Notes: a model not told the origin generated them from the sequence alone. DNA of 64,000 nucleotides from Acidobacteriota bacterium (GCA_016201275.1 JACQDB010000104.1:1-64000); one strand, 5' to 3'; shown: positions 24,826 to 34,091, numbered from the stretch's first letter. Program-made: numbers and translations.

Positions 24826-25312
24826 GGACCGAGACCTCTTCACGGGTGGCCTTGACGGTGCGGGTTTCCGCTTCTTCCAGCACCGTCAAGGGAGACGGAA
24901 GACACTCTACGGCATTGGTAATCTTCTGTGCGTTCGCCTGAATCTCTTGAATAATCTGGATCGAGTCTCTGCCGACCGGCCAGCCTTCGCGGAGGTGCAG
25001 CATTTGAGCATACTCGACGATCAACAAAGAGGGATTGCCGATTTGCCGACGCAACGCCGAAAGCAACGACTGAATATGCGTGATCTGATTACGACGCTGG
25101 TTGCTGCGCCACAGGCTGCTCCCTAGTCCTATGGAAACGATGACAAACATACTGCGAAAGATCAGTGAGTTGCTGTCGTTTGCCCCGATCTCCTGGCCAA
25201 AAGCGCTCCAGGTAAATTCGTTATGTTGCGTCGTGTGCATCAAAGCATCCAGCATCCACATACAGATGCCCATAGCCACACCGAACCAGATTTCTTTATA
25301 CCATCTAAACAT
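24815..25312 (-). CDS. Two-helix membrane protein with degenerate kinase-like dimerisation domain
   Basis: The 165-aa protein has membrane helices at ~7-25 (WFGVAMGICMWMLDALMHTT) and ~48-66, then a cytoplasmic part whose helix LSALRRQIGNPSLLIVEYAQ (~86) parallels the H-E-I-R-N-P-L box of histidine kinases, with the phospho-acceptor His replaced by Arg. A second helix (DSIQIIQEIQANAQKITNAV) matches the kinase hairpin. There is no ATPase domain. The Met/His-rich first helix with MHTTQH could sense metal or redox. GGAGG before the ATG at 25312 fixes the start. It overlaps the VWFA gene. No named family recognised. Confidence 0.65.
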   Translation of the reverse strand: MFRWYKEIWFGVAMGICMWMLDALMHTTQHNEFTWSAFGQEIGANDSNSLIFRSMFVIVSIGLGSSLWRSNQRRNQITHIQSLLSALRRQIGNPSLLIVEYAQMLHLREGWPVGRDSIQIIQEIQANAQKITNAVECLPSPLTVLEEAETRTVKATREEVSVHDR

Positions 25313-25512
25313 TTTTTCACCTCCTGACTTCGAGGTGTGATTCGTAATGAGCCAATAATTCCTTGACCCCTGCGGTTGAGAAATATTGAAAAACCCTCGA
25401 AAAACCGAGCTTTTTACCACGCCATGTCAAGGAACCGTTCGCCGCTTATGGCGTTTCGATTGCGCCCTGCGAAGACAGCGCGCAAACCTTTTCGGCAACT
25501 TTGCGCCACGCC

Positions 25513-28500
25513 TTAATCACCCGGCTGTGGCAGGCGCTCGCCCCACCGGTCAAACGAATCTTCCAGCGCTTCCGTGTCCTCTGGCTCGCCTTTGCGTGCG
25601 GCTTTTTCCGCGAGAATCTTCTCGGCTATCGGCTTGCCAAACTTGTAGAACACCGCAGGGGTGACGATTTGATCCAGCGCTGTCGAAGTCAATATGCCGC
25701 CAAGAACGACCACCGCCAGGGGCTGTAAAATTTCTTTACCCGGCTGTCCGGCGGCAAGCACCAGGGGGATGAGCGAAAGCCCCGCCGTGAGAGCCGTCAT
25801 CAGCACCGGCACTAACCTTTCGAGGGAACCGCGAATAATCATGTGTTCGGTGAACTCTTCGCCCTCTTCCTTGATGAGGTGGATATAATGCGACAGCATC
25901 ATGATGCCGTTGCGCGAGGTGATGCCGACCAGCGAGATGAAGCCCACCAGCGTGGCTACCGAAAAAACGCCGCCGGTTATCAAGAGAGCGAAGATTGCGC
26001 CGATCAGCGCCAGCGGGATATTGATCATCACCTGCAAGGCGGCTCGCCAACTGGAAAGGGCTTTCAGTAACAGAAAGAAAATCGCGGCAAGGGAAAAGAC
26101 CGAGAGCAGAGAGAGCGTTTTGGTGGCTTCCTTCTGCGACTCGAACTGGCCGCCATACTCAATGAAATAGCCTTCCGGTAAGGTGACCTGCGACTTTACG
26201 CGAGCTTGAATGTCTTTGACAACCGACCCCAAATCGCGGCCTGAAGTGTTGGCCAAAACGACAATACGGCGTCGGGTGTTCTCCCGCAAAACCTGATTGG
26301 GTCCCGGTTGATTGGTTATCGTTGCCACTGCCGATACCGGAATCTGCACCTTGGCAGGAGTGTCAACGGCTGCACCGCGCAGGGCATCCAGATTGCCGCG
26401 TGATTGATCGTCATACCGCACCACTACGTCATATCGTCTTTGCCCTTCAACCGCTTCGGAAACCACTTTCCCGTTCAACGCCGTTTCCAAAGTCTCTACG
26501 ACCTCGCCGGGTTTTAAGCCATAACGGGCGGCCTCTGTGCGATTGACATTAAAAGTTACTTGCGGAACCAGCACCTGTTTTTCTACCTGCACATCGGTCG
26601 CGCCCTCCACAGTAGAGACGACGTTGCGAATCTCTTCGGCTTTGCCGCGCAAGGTACTCAGGTCGTCGCCAAACAACTTGATGGCGATTTGCGCCCGAAT
26701 CCCCGATAGCAGATGGTCTATGCGGTGCGAGATGGGTTGCCCGATGTTGACGACGACGCCGGGGAGTACCGCAAGTTTTTCACGGATGTCAGTTAAAATC
26801 TCGTCGCGTGATCTTTTGGATTTCTTGAGGTCAACATCAATCTCTGAGTAATGGACGCCCTCTGCGTGTTCATCAAGTTCAGCGCGTCCGGTGCGCCGCC
26901 CTGTGGACAACACCTCCGGCACTGTCAACAACATCTTCTCGGCCACCTGACCTAACTTGTTCGACTCAGCCAGCGAGGTGCCGGGTTGGGCAAGCAAATT
27001 AATCGTCAACGTCCCTTCGTTAAACGGCGGTAGAAACTCTGTGCCAACAAAGGGCAAAGTAGAAAGGGCGATCAGAAAGATGAGCGTTGCTCCGATAATC
27101 ACTTTCCAAGGGTGACGCAAAGTTGAATGCAGAAGCTTTTCATCCCACCGCTTCAGAAATCGCACCAAGAAGCCTTCTTTGCCATGCGCCATAGATTTCA
27201 TACTGGGCAACAGGTAAGAGGCCAGTACCGGAGTTACCGTGAGCGAGACCACCAAGCTGGCCAACAGGCTCACGATGTAGGCAATGCCGAGCGGAGCCAA
27301 TAATCTCCCTTCAATACCGGAGAGAGAAAATAACGGGATAAATACCAGAGCGACAATGAAGGTGGCATAGACTATCGAAGAGCGTATCTCCAGCGAGGCT
27401 TCATAAATCACCGTCAACGAGGGCTTGGGTTTGGCGAGTTGTTTGTTCTCGCGCAATCGCCGGAAGATATTTTCAATATCCACAATCGAATCGTCCACCA
27501 GTTCGCCGATGGCTACCGCCAACCCTCCCAATGTCATGGTGTTGATCGTCACTCCGAACCATTTGAAGATCAAAAAGGTGATGACGAAAGACAGCGGAAT
27601 CGCCGTCAAGGTTATCGCCGTGGTGCGGAAATTTAGTAGAAAGAGAAACAGAACGATGACCACAAGAATAGCGCCATCGCGCAGAGCCTCTATGACATTC
27701 TCTATAGAAGACTCGATAAAATTCGCCTGTCTGAACAGCTCGGAATTGATCTCCACATCGCCAGGCACGGTTGCCTGCAACTCTTTCAAAGCGTCTTCAA
27801 CCTTCCGGGTTAACTCTATGGTGTCGGCTCCCGGCTGTTTAGAGATCGCCATAATCACGGCTGGCTGCGCGTCTGTGCCGCCATCGCCGCGTTTGATTTT
27901 CGGGCCGAATTCCACCGCAGCGACATCGCCCAACTTGATCGGCGTGCCGTTCCGATAATCCACCACGGTATTCTTCAACTCATCGAGCGAATTGAAGCGG
28001 GCGAGATTGCGGATCAAATATTCCTGCGACTGGGCATCCACAAAACCGCCGGTGGTGTTCCTGTTCGATTTCTGCAAGGCTTCGGCAACCTGCTCAATCG
28101 TGATGCCAAATTGCTTGAGTTTTTCCGGGGCGACCAGCGCTTGATACTGCTTCACACCGCCGCCGATATTGATGACCTGGGCGATGCCCGGAATCGTCAG
28201 CAGACGCGGACGCATCGTCCAATCGGCAAGGGTGCGTACATCAAGGGGGTTGGTTTCTCCGGTTTTAGAACGCACAGAGACCAACATGATTTCACCCATA
28301 ATGGACGAGATCGGCCCCATCACAGGAGTCACGCCTTCGGGCAGTTGCTGGCGCGCCAGATTCAATTTTTCGGCGACGAGTTGCCGGTCAATGTAAATGT
28401 CGGTTCCCCATTTGAACTCTATGTAAACGATGGACAGACCTATGCCGGATTGCGAGCGGACGCGCTCGACTCCGGGCGCACCGTTCATCAAGGTTTCGAT

Positions 28501-28704
28501 GGGGAAGGTGACCAGCGTTTCCACTTCTTCGGGAGCCAGTCCTCCGGCTTCAGACATAATGGTTACGGTGGGGCGATTGAGGTCGGGAAATACGTCCACC
28601 GGCAGATTGAGGACGACATAGACCCCATAAACCAGAATCAGACTGGTGATGGCAACGACCAGAAGCCGGTTATGTAAGGACCAATAGATAATTCGATTTA
28701 ACAT
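25513..28704 (-). CDS. Heavy-metal RND efflux pump, CusA/CzcA family
   Basis: The 1063-aa inner-membrane proton antiporter exports metal ions from periplasm or cytoplasm through an adaptor and a TolC channel. It has the RND layout: helix 1, a first periplasmic loop (~35-335), six helices, a second loop (~555-855) and six helices. Helix 4 reads AVAIGELVDDSIVDIENIF (~400), the proton-relay segment. The acidic cluster differs from the CusA-type segment, so copper specificity is not assured and divalent metals are possible. The family PxRxxRG-like ends and GDGGTDAQPAVIMAISKQ (~272) are present. The adaptor gene (29247), TolC gene (31861) and accessory genes lie upstream on the same strand. Confidence 0.92.
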   Translation of the reverse strand: MLNRIIYWSLHNRLLVVAITSLILVYGVYVVLNLPVDVFPDLNRPTVTIMSEAGGLAPEEVETLVTFPIETLMNGAPGVERVRSQSGIGLSIVYIEFKWGTDIYIDRQLVAEKLNLARQQLPEGVTPVMGPISSIMGEIMLVSVRSKTGETNPLDVRTLADWTMRPRLLTIPGIAQVINIGGGVKQYQALVAPEKLKQFGITIEQVAEALQKSNRNTTGGFVDAQSQEYLIRNLARFNSLDELKNTVVDYRNGTPIKLGDVAAVEFGPKIKRGDGGTDAQPAVIMAISKQPGADTIELTRKVEDALKELQATVPGDVEINSELFRQANFIESSIENVIEALRDGAILVVIVLFLFLLNFRTTAITLTAIPLSFVITFLIFKWFGVTINTMTLGGLAVAIGELVDDSIVDIENIFRRLRENKQLAKPKPSLTVIYEASLEIRSSIVYATFIVALVFIPLFSLSGIEGRLLAPLGIAYIVSLLASLVVSLTVTPVLASYLLPSMKSMAHGKEGFLVRFLKRWDEKLLHSTLRHPWKVIIGATLIFLIALSTLPFVGTEFLPPFNEGTLTINLLAQPGTSLAESNKLGQVAEKMLLTVPEVLSTGRRTGRAELDEHAEGVHYSEIDVDLKKSKRSRDEILTDIREKLAVLPGVVVNIGQPISHRIDHLLSGIRAQIAIKLFGDDLSTLRGKAEEIRNVVSTVEGATDVQVEKQVLVPQVTFNVNRTEAARYGLKPGEVVETLETALNGKVVSEAVEGQRRYDVVVRYDDQSRGNLDALRGAAVDTPAKVQIPVSAVATITNQPGPNQVLRENTRRRIVVLANTSGRDLGSVVKDIQARVKSQVTLPEGYFIEYGGQFESQKEATKTLSLLSVFSLAAIFFLLLKALSSWRAALQVMINIPLALIGAIFALLITGGVFSVATLVGFISLVGITSRNGIMMLSHYIHLIKEEGEEFTEHMIIRGSLERLVPVLMTALTAGLSLIPLVLAAGQPGKEILQPLAVVVLGGILTSTALDQIVTPAVFYKFGKPIAEKILAEKAARKGEPEDTEALEDSFDRWGERLPQPGD

Positions 28705-28745
28705 ATTTTTCCAACGCCTTCAAAGATGCCGTTCCGCACCCATCC

Positions 28746-28919
28746 TCATCTGCGCTTGCCCATGTTTTTTGGCAGCGCCAGCCAAAGCCCAAAAAGGAAT
28801 GCCGCCCCGGCCAGAATCGTCCACAGGTCGTGAGGTTCTTTGCCGCGCTTTGCGACGTGTAAAATAAAAGTTGTCAGACTGATTAAAACAATGATGATGC
28901 CAGCAATCCGGTTGCCCAT
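28746..28919 (-). CDS. 57-aa two-helix membrane protein between adaptor and pump genes
   Basis: The product is 57 aa: RIAGIIIVLISLTTFILHVA (~4-23), a short KRGKEPHDLW loop, and LAGAAFLFGLWLALP (~37-51) with a basic tail. GAGAGGAGG before the ATG at 28919 supports a real gene; the frame extends upstream without a better start. Small membrane subunits are known in some RND systems, so an accessory role to the pump is possible. No family recognised. Confidence 0.6.
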   Translation of the reverse strand: MGNRIAGIIIVLISLTTFILHVAKRGKEPHDLWTILAGAAFLFGLWLALPKNMGKRR

Positions 28920-29166
28920 CGCGGCCTCCTCTCGTTTTCCACTCCGGCGACGCCGAGGGATTATCCAATGCGCCAAAATAAACCCCGTGCGGTAAAGCTC
29001 AAGACCGCTAAGGATCGCAGATGAAATCATGTGGGCGCTTTGATGGCTGTCGGAAAAATGAATGAGGCATACCAGAAAAGGTAGCCGCCCTCTTCCTGTT
29101 GCCCATATATAGTGTTCGGCTCAGGAGTTTTCCGACCACCAGCAAAGAACCATAAAGTGCAACCTG

Positions 29167-29197
29167 GTAGGAGCGACCCTGCGGTGGTCGCCCCTAC
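29167..29197. repeat. Short imperfect palindrome (GTAGGAGCGACC type)
   Basis: GTAGGAGCGACC and GGTCGCCCCTAC face each other across 7 bases. It lies 50 bp past the adaptor gene in a 330-bp gap; a related GTAGGCGCGACC palindrome is at ~49970-50022. Confidence 0.5.
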
Positions 29198-29246
29198 AGC
29201 GCCTGGGAGAATCACTCAAGTTTTGCAGGGTATTGCATCTCCCCTC

Positions 29247-31070
29247 CTAACTGCTTCCGCCGGGAACCGTAGAGCGCAATTGATAGATGCCCTCAACAAC
29301 CACGCGCTCTCCCGGTTTGAGCCCCGATTGAATTTCAACAGAGGTCTGTCCTTCTGAGCCGATTCGTATGACGCGCTTCTCAAAGCGTTCGCCGCCGTTA
29401 TAAACATAGACAACTTTTTTTCCCTGCTCGTCCACCACGGCGGTGCGCGGCACGCTTATCACTTCCCCGCCGCCGGTTGTGTCAATGGTGATTTCCGCAA
29501 ACATCCCGTCACGCAAACTGCCTTTGGGGTTGGCGATTTCGTAAACTACCGGCACGGTGCGCTTCTCCGGGTCAACGCTTGCGCCCACCGTAATCAAACG
29601 GTTGGTAGTGTTTTCGCCTATCTGAAACACTTCGTCAGGAAATGCCGTCACCTTAAACGAAGCGCGTTTAGCGGAAGTGACCGTGGCCAAGTCTTTTTCA
29701 AAGACCTGCGCTTCGAGATAAACTCTGTCGAGATTCATGATGGTGAACAGTGATTTGCCCGCTTCGACTTGTTGCCCAGAGGTAAACGTAGTTTCCGAAA
29801 TTACCCCGGAAACCGGGGCAAGCAGCGGAAAGGTTCGCACCGGATTGACGCGCTGTTCGCCAGCCTGAGTGATTTGCGCCTGCTGCTGGGCGGCGGTCAA
29901 TTCCTGGTCGGCAAGGCGCAATTGCACTTCGGCGTCCTGCACACGTCGCAGTGGCACGGCTCCGGCATCGTAAAGTCTTTTGGCGCGATTCAATTCAACT
30001 AGCGCCGCGTTGCGTCGGGTGAGCGCCTGCTGCGCCTGCGCTTGAAGGGCGGCGGTTTTGGTTTTCAAATCAGTCTTGGTGGCCTCAAGACCAGCGGCTT
30101 CCGGCGCGGATAAAACCTGCTCGACAATAGCTAGGGTTTGCCCCTGCTTTACGTAAGCGCCGACAGTGAGATTGCCCACGGCGCGGGTTCTGCCGGAAAC
30201 CGGTGGGACGACTTCAGCTTTGAATTGCGGACGCACTTTGACAACTCCGGTAACCGTCACGCCACTGACAATCGCCGAGCGCGTCACTTCCTGTGTACGT
30301 ATGCCGAATAACAACTGTGACTCTTTCGCTATGGTGATCGCATTGGGGTCGGCGTTTGGCGTAGTCGCAGGCGCTGCCGCAAGCGCCCGTGGTTCGGTTG
30401 ACGGCATCAGGTAATGCACCGTTGCGACTGCGCCGATGAGAACGACCAGCGCAACGAAGGCAACGGGAAGGGTTCGCCTGATCGCTACGGCTTGACTGGT
30501 GGTCTTGGCAGCAGCGCGATACTTTGAACCCAGCAGGAGAAAGATTCCCGCCAATAGCAACAGGTCGAGTGCATAAGGCAGATAACGAACCGGCGCAGCG
30601 ACAACCGCAACAGGGAAATCAGTGCTGATTCTGCGATTGTCGCTGGTGGTCACCTCCAGAAAAAGTTTGTAATCGCCCTTATTTTTGAAGGTGAAATGAA
30701 TGCCGTAAGTGCCGCTTTCGGCCTCTTGATGCGCCGCTATAGAGGCGGATTCCGGGCTGCCGCCAGCGGTCTTGATTTGACCTATGACCTGAGCCTTTTC
30801 AACCGGAGCCTGCCCCCCGGCAAACCCGCCTTCGACCAATTCGACAAGGCGTATGTTGAACTGCACTTCTTCACCATATCGCGGGTCAGCCGGACTTTGC
30901 GCGAGGAAGAATTTGAACTGACCGTCCGACGTATTGACGCTGCGTTCGGCCTGTCGCATCGCGCCGTTGACGGTGGGCTTTTTCTCGTCCTCGTGAGTTT
31001 CGCCTCCGTGCGCGATAGCCGTAGAGAGCGAAAAGCACAGCAACAGCAGCAAGAGAAAGGTTCGTCTCAT
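29247..31070 (-). CDS. CusB-type RND periplasmic adaptor with N-terminal YtkA-like fusion
   Basis: The ~607-aa protein begins with a signal peptide (RTFLLLLLLCFSLSTAIAHG) and the His/Asp-rich HGGETHEDEKK. A beta domain (~50-165) with GEEVQFNIRLVELVEGGF and GDYKLFLEVTTSDNRRIST resembles YtkA/FixH proteins. It is followed by two membrane helices (~172-190, ~205-225), then the usual adaptor: barrel/lipoyl halves (AEVVPPVSGRTRAVGNLTVG, ~285), a coiled-coil hairpin (~330-400), the second lipoyl half FPLLAPVSGVISETTFTSGQ and a barrel to the C-terminus. Typical CusB proteins are ~400 aa and lack the first ~225 residues. I start at MRRTF (31070). It should link the pump to the TolC protein encoded upstream. 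Confidence 0.88.
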   Translation of the reverse strand: MRRTFLLLLLLCFSLSTAIAHGGETHEDEKKPTVNGAMRQAERSVNTSDGQFKFFLAQSPADPRYGEEVQFNIRLVELVEGGFAGGQAPVEKAQVIGQIKTAGGSPESASIAAHQEAESGTYGIHFTFKNKGDYKLFLEVTTSDNRRISTDFPVAVVAAPVRYLPYALDLLLLAGIFLLLGSKYRAAAKTTSQAVAIRRTLPVAFVALVVLIGAVATVHYLMPSTEPRALAAAPATTPNADPNAITIAKESQLLFGIRTQEVTRSAIVSGVTVTGVVKVRPQFKAEVVPPVSGRTRAVGNLTVGAYVKQGQTLAIVEQVLSAPEAAGLEATKTDLKTKTAALQAQAQQALTRRNAALVELNRAKRLYDAGAVPLRRVQDAEVQLRLADQELTAAQQQAQITQAGEQRVNPVRTFPLLAPVSGVISETTFTSGQQVEAGKSLFTIMNLDRVYLEAQVFEKDLATVTSAKRASFKVTAFPDEVFQIGENTTNRLITVGASVDPEKRTVPVVYEIANPKGSLRDGMFAEITIDTTGGGEVISVPRTAVVDEQGKKVVYVYNGGERFEKRVIRIGSEGQTSVEIQSGLKPGERVVVEGIYQLRSTVPGGSS

Positions 31071-31103
31071 AATGAATTCCATTCCTGATTCCACAAAAGG
31101 TTG

Positions 31104-31132
31104 CGCGCGCCCTGTGATACGGAGGGCGCGCG
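31104..31132 (-). terminator. GC-rich hairpin between lipoprotein and adaptor genes
   Basis: CGCGCGCCCT and AGGGCGCGCG (10-bp perfect stem, 9-base loop) lie 10 bp past the lipoprotein stop and 34 bp before the adaptor start. It may attenuate rather than end the transcript. Confidence 0.6.
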
Positions 31133-31142
31133 GTTCTGCCGT

Positions 31143-31802
31143 CTAGTGGCCATGAGCTTTGCCGTACAAAGTCTGCATGGCCAAAATATCGCGCTTCAAA
31201 GCATGAGCCACAGCTTCGGCAGCCGCCTTATGGCTGCCGCTATATTTTAAGTCTTCGCCAACGTGAAATTTTTCATCGTGGTCTTTGCCGATAAACTGTG
31301 CTAAAAACCCTGGCGCAACTACATCGCCGCTGCCTTTGACCGCCGCCACGCTTTTGATGGCGATGTCATTGCTATAAACGACGACCAATTGCACCGGCTC
31401 ATCCGCGCCCTGTACTTCCACAACCGTTGCCGCGCCCAACTGCGCCCGTTTTCCGTCTTTCGTTCCATAGGCGACGTAGTTGTGAAAATCCGTATCTCCG
31501 AGTTTGGCTCCGGACTCTTTTTCGATAGTGGCAATCTGCCCGGCGGTCAGGTCTTTATGTAGTTCGGTGATGGATTGAGCATCAGGGAAAGCCGCTTTAA
31601 CCGCTGGCGGCGTTTCTTCGCCTGCGGCTGCGCTCTTTTCATCAGAGTGCGTAGCGGGGCTACCAGTGTTGGTGTTCTTCGCCTTGTCGGTCTTCGGAGC
31701 CGTGTTGGCGTTCGCCATTTTGTCAGTTCCCTGACTGGAGCAGGCGGCTCCAAAAGCCGCTACCATCAATACTCCAACCAGCACAAATCGTTTCCATTTC
31801 AT
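31143..31802 (-). CDS. Lipoprotein with FMN-binding-like C-terminal region
   Basis: The 219-aa lipoprotein has a lipobox ending FGAAC (Cys ~20) and an Asn/Thr/Lys-rich linker (~25-60). Its domain contains PPAVKAAFPDAQSITELHKD, an ATVVEVQGADEPVQLVVVYS strand pair and DIAIKSVAAVKGSGDV (~135-150). This order resembles FMN_bind domains, but the usual Ser/Thr flavin-attachment motif is not evident, so the call is tentative. The C-terminal helix KAAAEAVAHALKRDI closes it. GAGAGGAG before the ATG at 31802 sets the start. It sits between the TolC and adaptor genes; perhaps a redox or metal-relay partner. Confidence 0.6.
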   Translation of the reverse strand: MKWKRFVLVGVLMVAAFGAACSSQGTDKMANANTAPKTDKAKNTNTGSPATHSDEKSAAAGEETPPAVKAAFPDAQSITELHKDLTAGQIATIEKESGAKLGDTDFHNYVAYGTKDGKRAQLGAATVVEVQGADEPVQLVVVYSNDIAIKSVAAVKGSGDVVAPGFLAQFIGKDHDEKFHVGEDLKYSGSHKAAAEAVAHALKRDILAMQTLYGKAHGH

Positions 31803-31860
31803 TGCAATTTTCTCCTCTCGGTGTTCAGGTTTACTTGAAGTCAAAGGCTGTACTAAATCT

Positions 31861-33372
31861 CTATTTGCTAATGCGAGTTCCCAAAGCTCTCTCCAATTCA
31901 ACCGTGGAGAGGTAATACTCTTTGAGGGCGTCAATATACTGTTGTTTGGTCTCGATCAAGCGACGCTGCTCGGCAATCACATCGAGAATGTCCTTATCGC
32001 CAAGATCATAGGCGGTGCGAATCATCTGCAAGTTTTCCTGAGAGCGCGGCACTATATCGGTTTCGTAAAGCTGTATGGCTTCCTTTGCCGTTTGCAAGCG
32101 GTTGAACGCGACGGTGACATCGCGTTTAATCACCTGCTCCAAAAATTCCCTGCGATAACGGGTTTGAGCGCGAGTGGCAACGGCTTCGGCAATAGCCCCT
32201 TGATTGCGATTGAAAAACGGCAACGGCACAGAGACGCCAAACGCTGCCTTGCGGTCAACATCAACTAAACGACCGCCAGAGGATAGCCCAAAGATGCTCT
32301 TGTCCTGCGTGAAGCGACCAAAAATATTGATGTTGGGAACGGCCTCGGCCTCGGCCAGCCTGAGGCGTGCGTCGGCGGCGGTTTCGCCGATGCGCGCCGC
32401 TTGCAAGTCGGTACGACTTTGCATAGCTGCTAGCTGTAATCCTTCAAGGGTCAAGCCCTCCATGACCTTGAGCGGATTCAGCGCGCCTTGAAGCCGCACG
32501 TTTTCTTCGCTGCCCAGTCCCGCCAGCGTTCGCAGTTGCGAGAGCGCCGTTCTCACGCGATTTTCCGACTGTAATAATTGCGCCCGCAGACGACCGACTT
32601 CGACGCGTATGAGATTCACATCCAAGCGTGCTGCGTCACCCTCTGTGAAGCGAAGTTGGATGAATCGCAAGGTCTCTTCATTGAAGGCGATTAACTGCTC
32701 GGTGATGCGGAGATTTTCAGTCGCGGCCAGCGCTTCGGCAAACTGCGAGCGAATCTCAGCGGCAAGCTGCTGTTCTTGAAAGGCCAGTTCTTTTTCAGCC
32801 TGTTCCAACTCAAGCTGAGAAACCCGCAAGCGTTTGCGACGTTTTCCGGCAAGCTCAAGCGGCTGTATGTAAGCAGCGCTGATGCCATATTCGCCTTGGC
32901 CAGACCCGACGATCTTGTCAGTGACATACTCGGTGTCAAGCGTAGGGTTGGGGCGTAAACCGGATTGCACCAGCCGTCCATTGATGATCGCCAGATTCTG
33001 TCGGGCGGCAAGCAGATTGCGATTGCGACTGGCGGCCAGATTAAAGAGCGCTTCATAGGTGACGCCATTGGTCTGATCCACATAGCGATCATAAATAGGA
33101 GTTTGGGGAGCCGTGGGCAAAGGGAGTATAGGTTTGCTCTGCTGTTGCCGTGTGCTGCGTCCGATGATTCCAGAGCCGCCCCGCTCTTCTTCGCCAACGA
33201 CTGCTGTGGAACCGTCTGTCGGTTTTTGCAAGTCACCCTTTGATTGTGGCACTCGGATTTTTTCTTGATCCGGCGATTGAGCCAACGCCACCATTTGCCC
33301 CCCCATCGTCAGCAAGAGAAATAAAGTAAAATAGGTTTTCCAACTCCGCTTCTTTCCGCCGTATCCGTTCAT
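31861..33372 (-). CDS. TolC family outer-membrane efflux protein
   Basis: The 503-aa protein forms the outer-membrane duct of the RND complex. It has a signal region (WKTYFTLFLLLTMGGQMVAL), a ~95-residue low-complexity head, then two OEP repeats of long helices: YEALFNLAASRNRNLLAARQ (~107) with LRPNPTLDTEYVTDK, and LRLAEAEAVPNINIFGRFTQ (~335). The last helix ends TVELERALGTRISK. Its ATG overlaps the stop of the upstream YtkA-like gene (ATGA), so the two are translationally coupled. The head is longer than in E. coli CusC, with no clear lipobox. Confidence 0.9.
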   Translation of the reverse strand: MNGYGGKKRSWKTYFTLFLLLTMGGQMVALAQSPDQEKIRVPQSKGDLQKPTDGSTAVVGEEERGGSGIIGRSTRQQQSKPILPLPTAPQTPIYDRYVDQTNGVTYEALFNLAASRNRNLLAARQNLAIINGRLVQSGLRPNPTLDTEYVTDKIVGSGQGEYGISAAYIQPLELAGKRRKRLRVSQLELEQAEKELAFQEQQLAAEIRSQFAEALAATENLRITEQLIAFNEETLRFIQLRFTEGDAARLDVNLIRVEVGRLRAQLLQSENRVRTALSQLRTLAGLGSEENVRLQGALNPLKVMEGLTLEGLQLAAMQSRTDLQAARIGETAADARLRLAEAEAVPNINIFGRFTQDKSIFGLSSGGRLVDVDRKAAFGVSVPLPFFNRNQGAIAEAVATRAQTRYRREFLEQVIKRDVTVAFNRLQTAKEAIQLYETDIVPRSQENLQMIRTAYDLGDKDILDVIAEQRRLIETKQQYIDALKEYYLSTVELERALGTRISK

Positions 33373-34091
33373 GCATTATGCTCCGATTCGCCGGCATAGG
33401 TTGGCGCAGGTTCGGTCTCTGTTACCGGGGCAATACGCGGTCTCAGAAAGAGAAAATAAGCCAGCGCCGCCAGCAGCGGCAGAGCGATTAAGGCGAGAAG
33501 CAGCCAGGGAATCCCGGCAAGAAAACCGCCGGAGCCATTGGCAATCGCCATCGGTGAAACCACGATTCCAGTAACCGTCACCGCCTGCGCGACACTTTTT
33601 CCAGAGAGCTGGAAAGCAATGTTGAATTGCCCCGCTTCCGGTAAGACCACAGGGGCTTGATAGATTCCCGGCGTATCCGTGGCTTGAGCTATGGCTTCCA
33701 GAGCATTGGTATCGGCATGAACTGTTCCCAACTCGAATGTACGTGCGGCGTCCAGAGTATTGGCAGGCTGCCAAGTCATGGCTATGTGCAAGCCTTCGAC
33801 CGGCGCATTGGTTTTCAGGTCGGTTAAAAAAATACGAAAGACCGTCTCTTCTGCCGGTTTCGGATTGGGATATTTTACCAGCACTTCATAAGCATCGGTT
33901 TTGGCCAGCCTGACATTCATCTGCCCGACGGGTGCTGCGATTGGTTTTTGGTCACCATGATCTTCGCCACCGTGTGCGAAAATTATTGGTGTCTGAATCA
34001 CAGACAGAAACAACGTCAGCAGCCAAACCAGACCGCTACGCCTCAACTTATTGCCTCCACGATTTTTCATCGCTAAAAAAATTTTCTGCAT
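33369..34091 (-). CDS. His-rich YtkA-like periplasmic protein with C-terminal anchor
   Basis: The 240-aa protein has a signal peptide (SGLVWLLTLFLSVIQTPIIF), then AHGGEDHGDQKP, like the start of the CusB-type adaptor. The beta domain includes EVLVKYPNPKPAEETVFRIF (~70) and GIYQAPVVLPEAGQFNIAFQ (~145). A C-terminal helix (GIPWLLLALIALPLLAALAY, ~195) anchors it, with a short cytoplasmic tail. YtkA/FixH-like domains accompany copper and cytochrome-oxidase assembly genes in other bacteria. It is the first gene of the leftward efflux set. The start could also be the ATG at 34070. Confidence 0.75.
   Translation of the reverse strand: MQKIFLAMKNRGGNKLRRSGLVWLLTLFLSVIQTPIIFAHGGEDHGDQKPIAAPVGQMNVRLAKTDAYEVLVKYPNPKPAEETVFRIFLTDLKTNAPVEGLHIAMTWQPANTLDAARTFELGTVHADTNALEAIAQATDTPGIYQAPVVLPEAGQFNIAFQLSGKSVAQAVTVTGIVVSPMAIANGSGGFLAGIPWLLLALIALPLLAALAYFLFLRPRIAPVTETEPAPTYAGESEHNA

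Noticed and set aside
28111-28677. 188-aa frame antisense to the pump gene
   Set aside because: Gln/His/Asp-rich shadow of RND coding sequence, no start signal.
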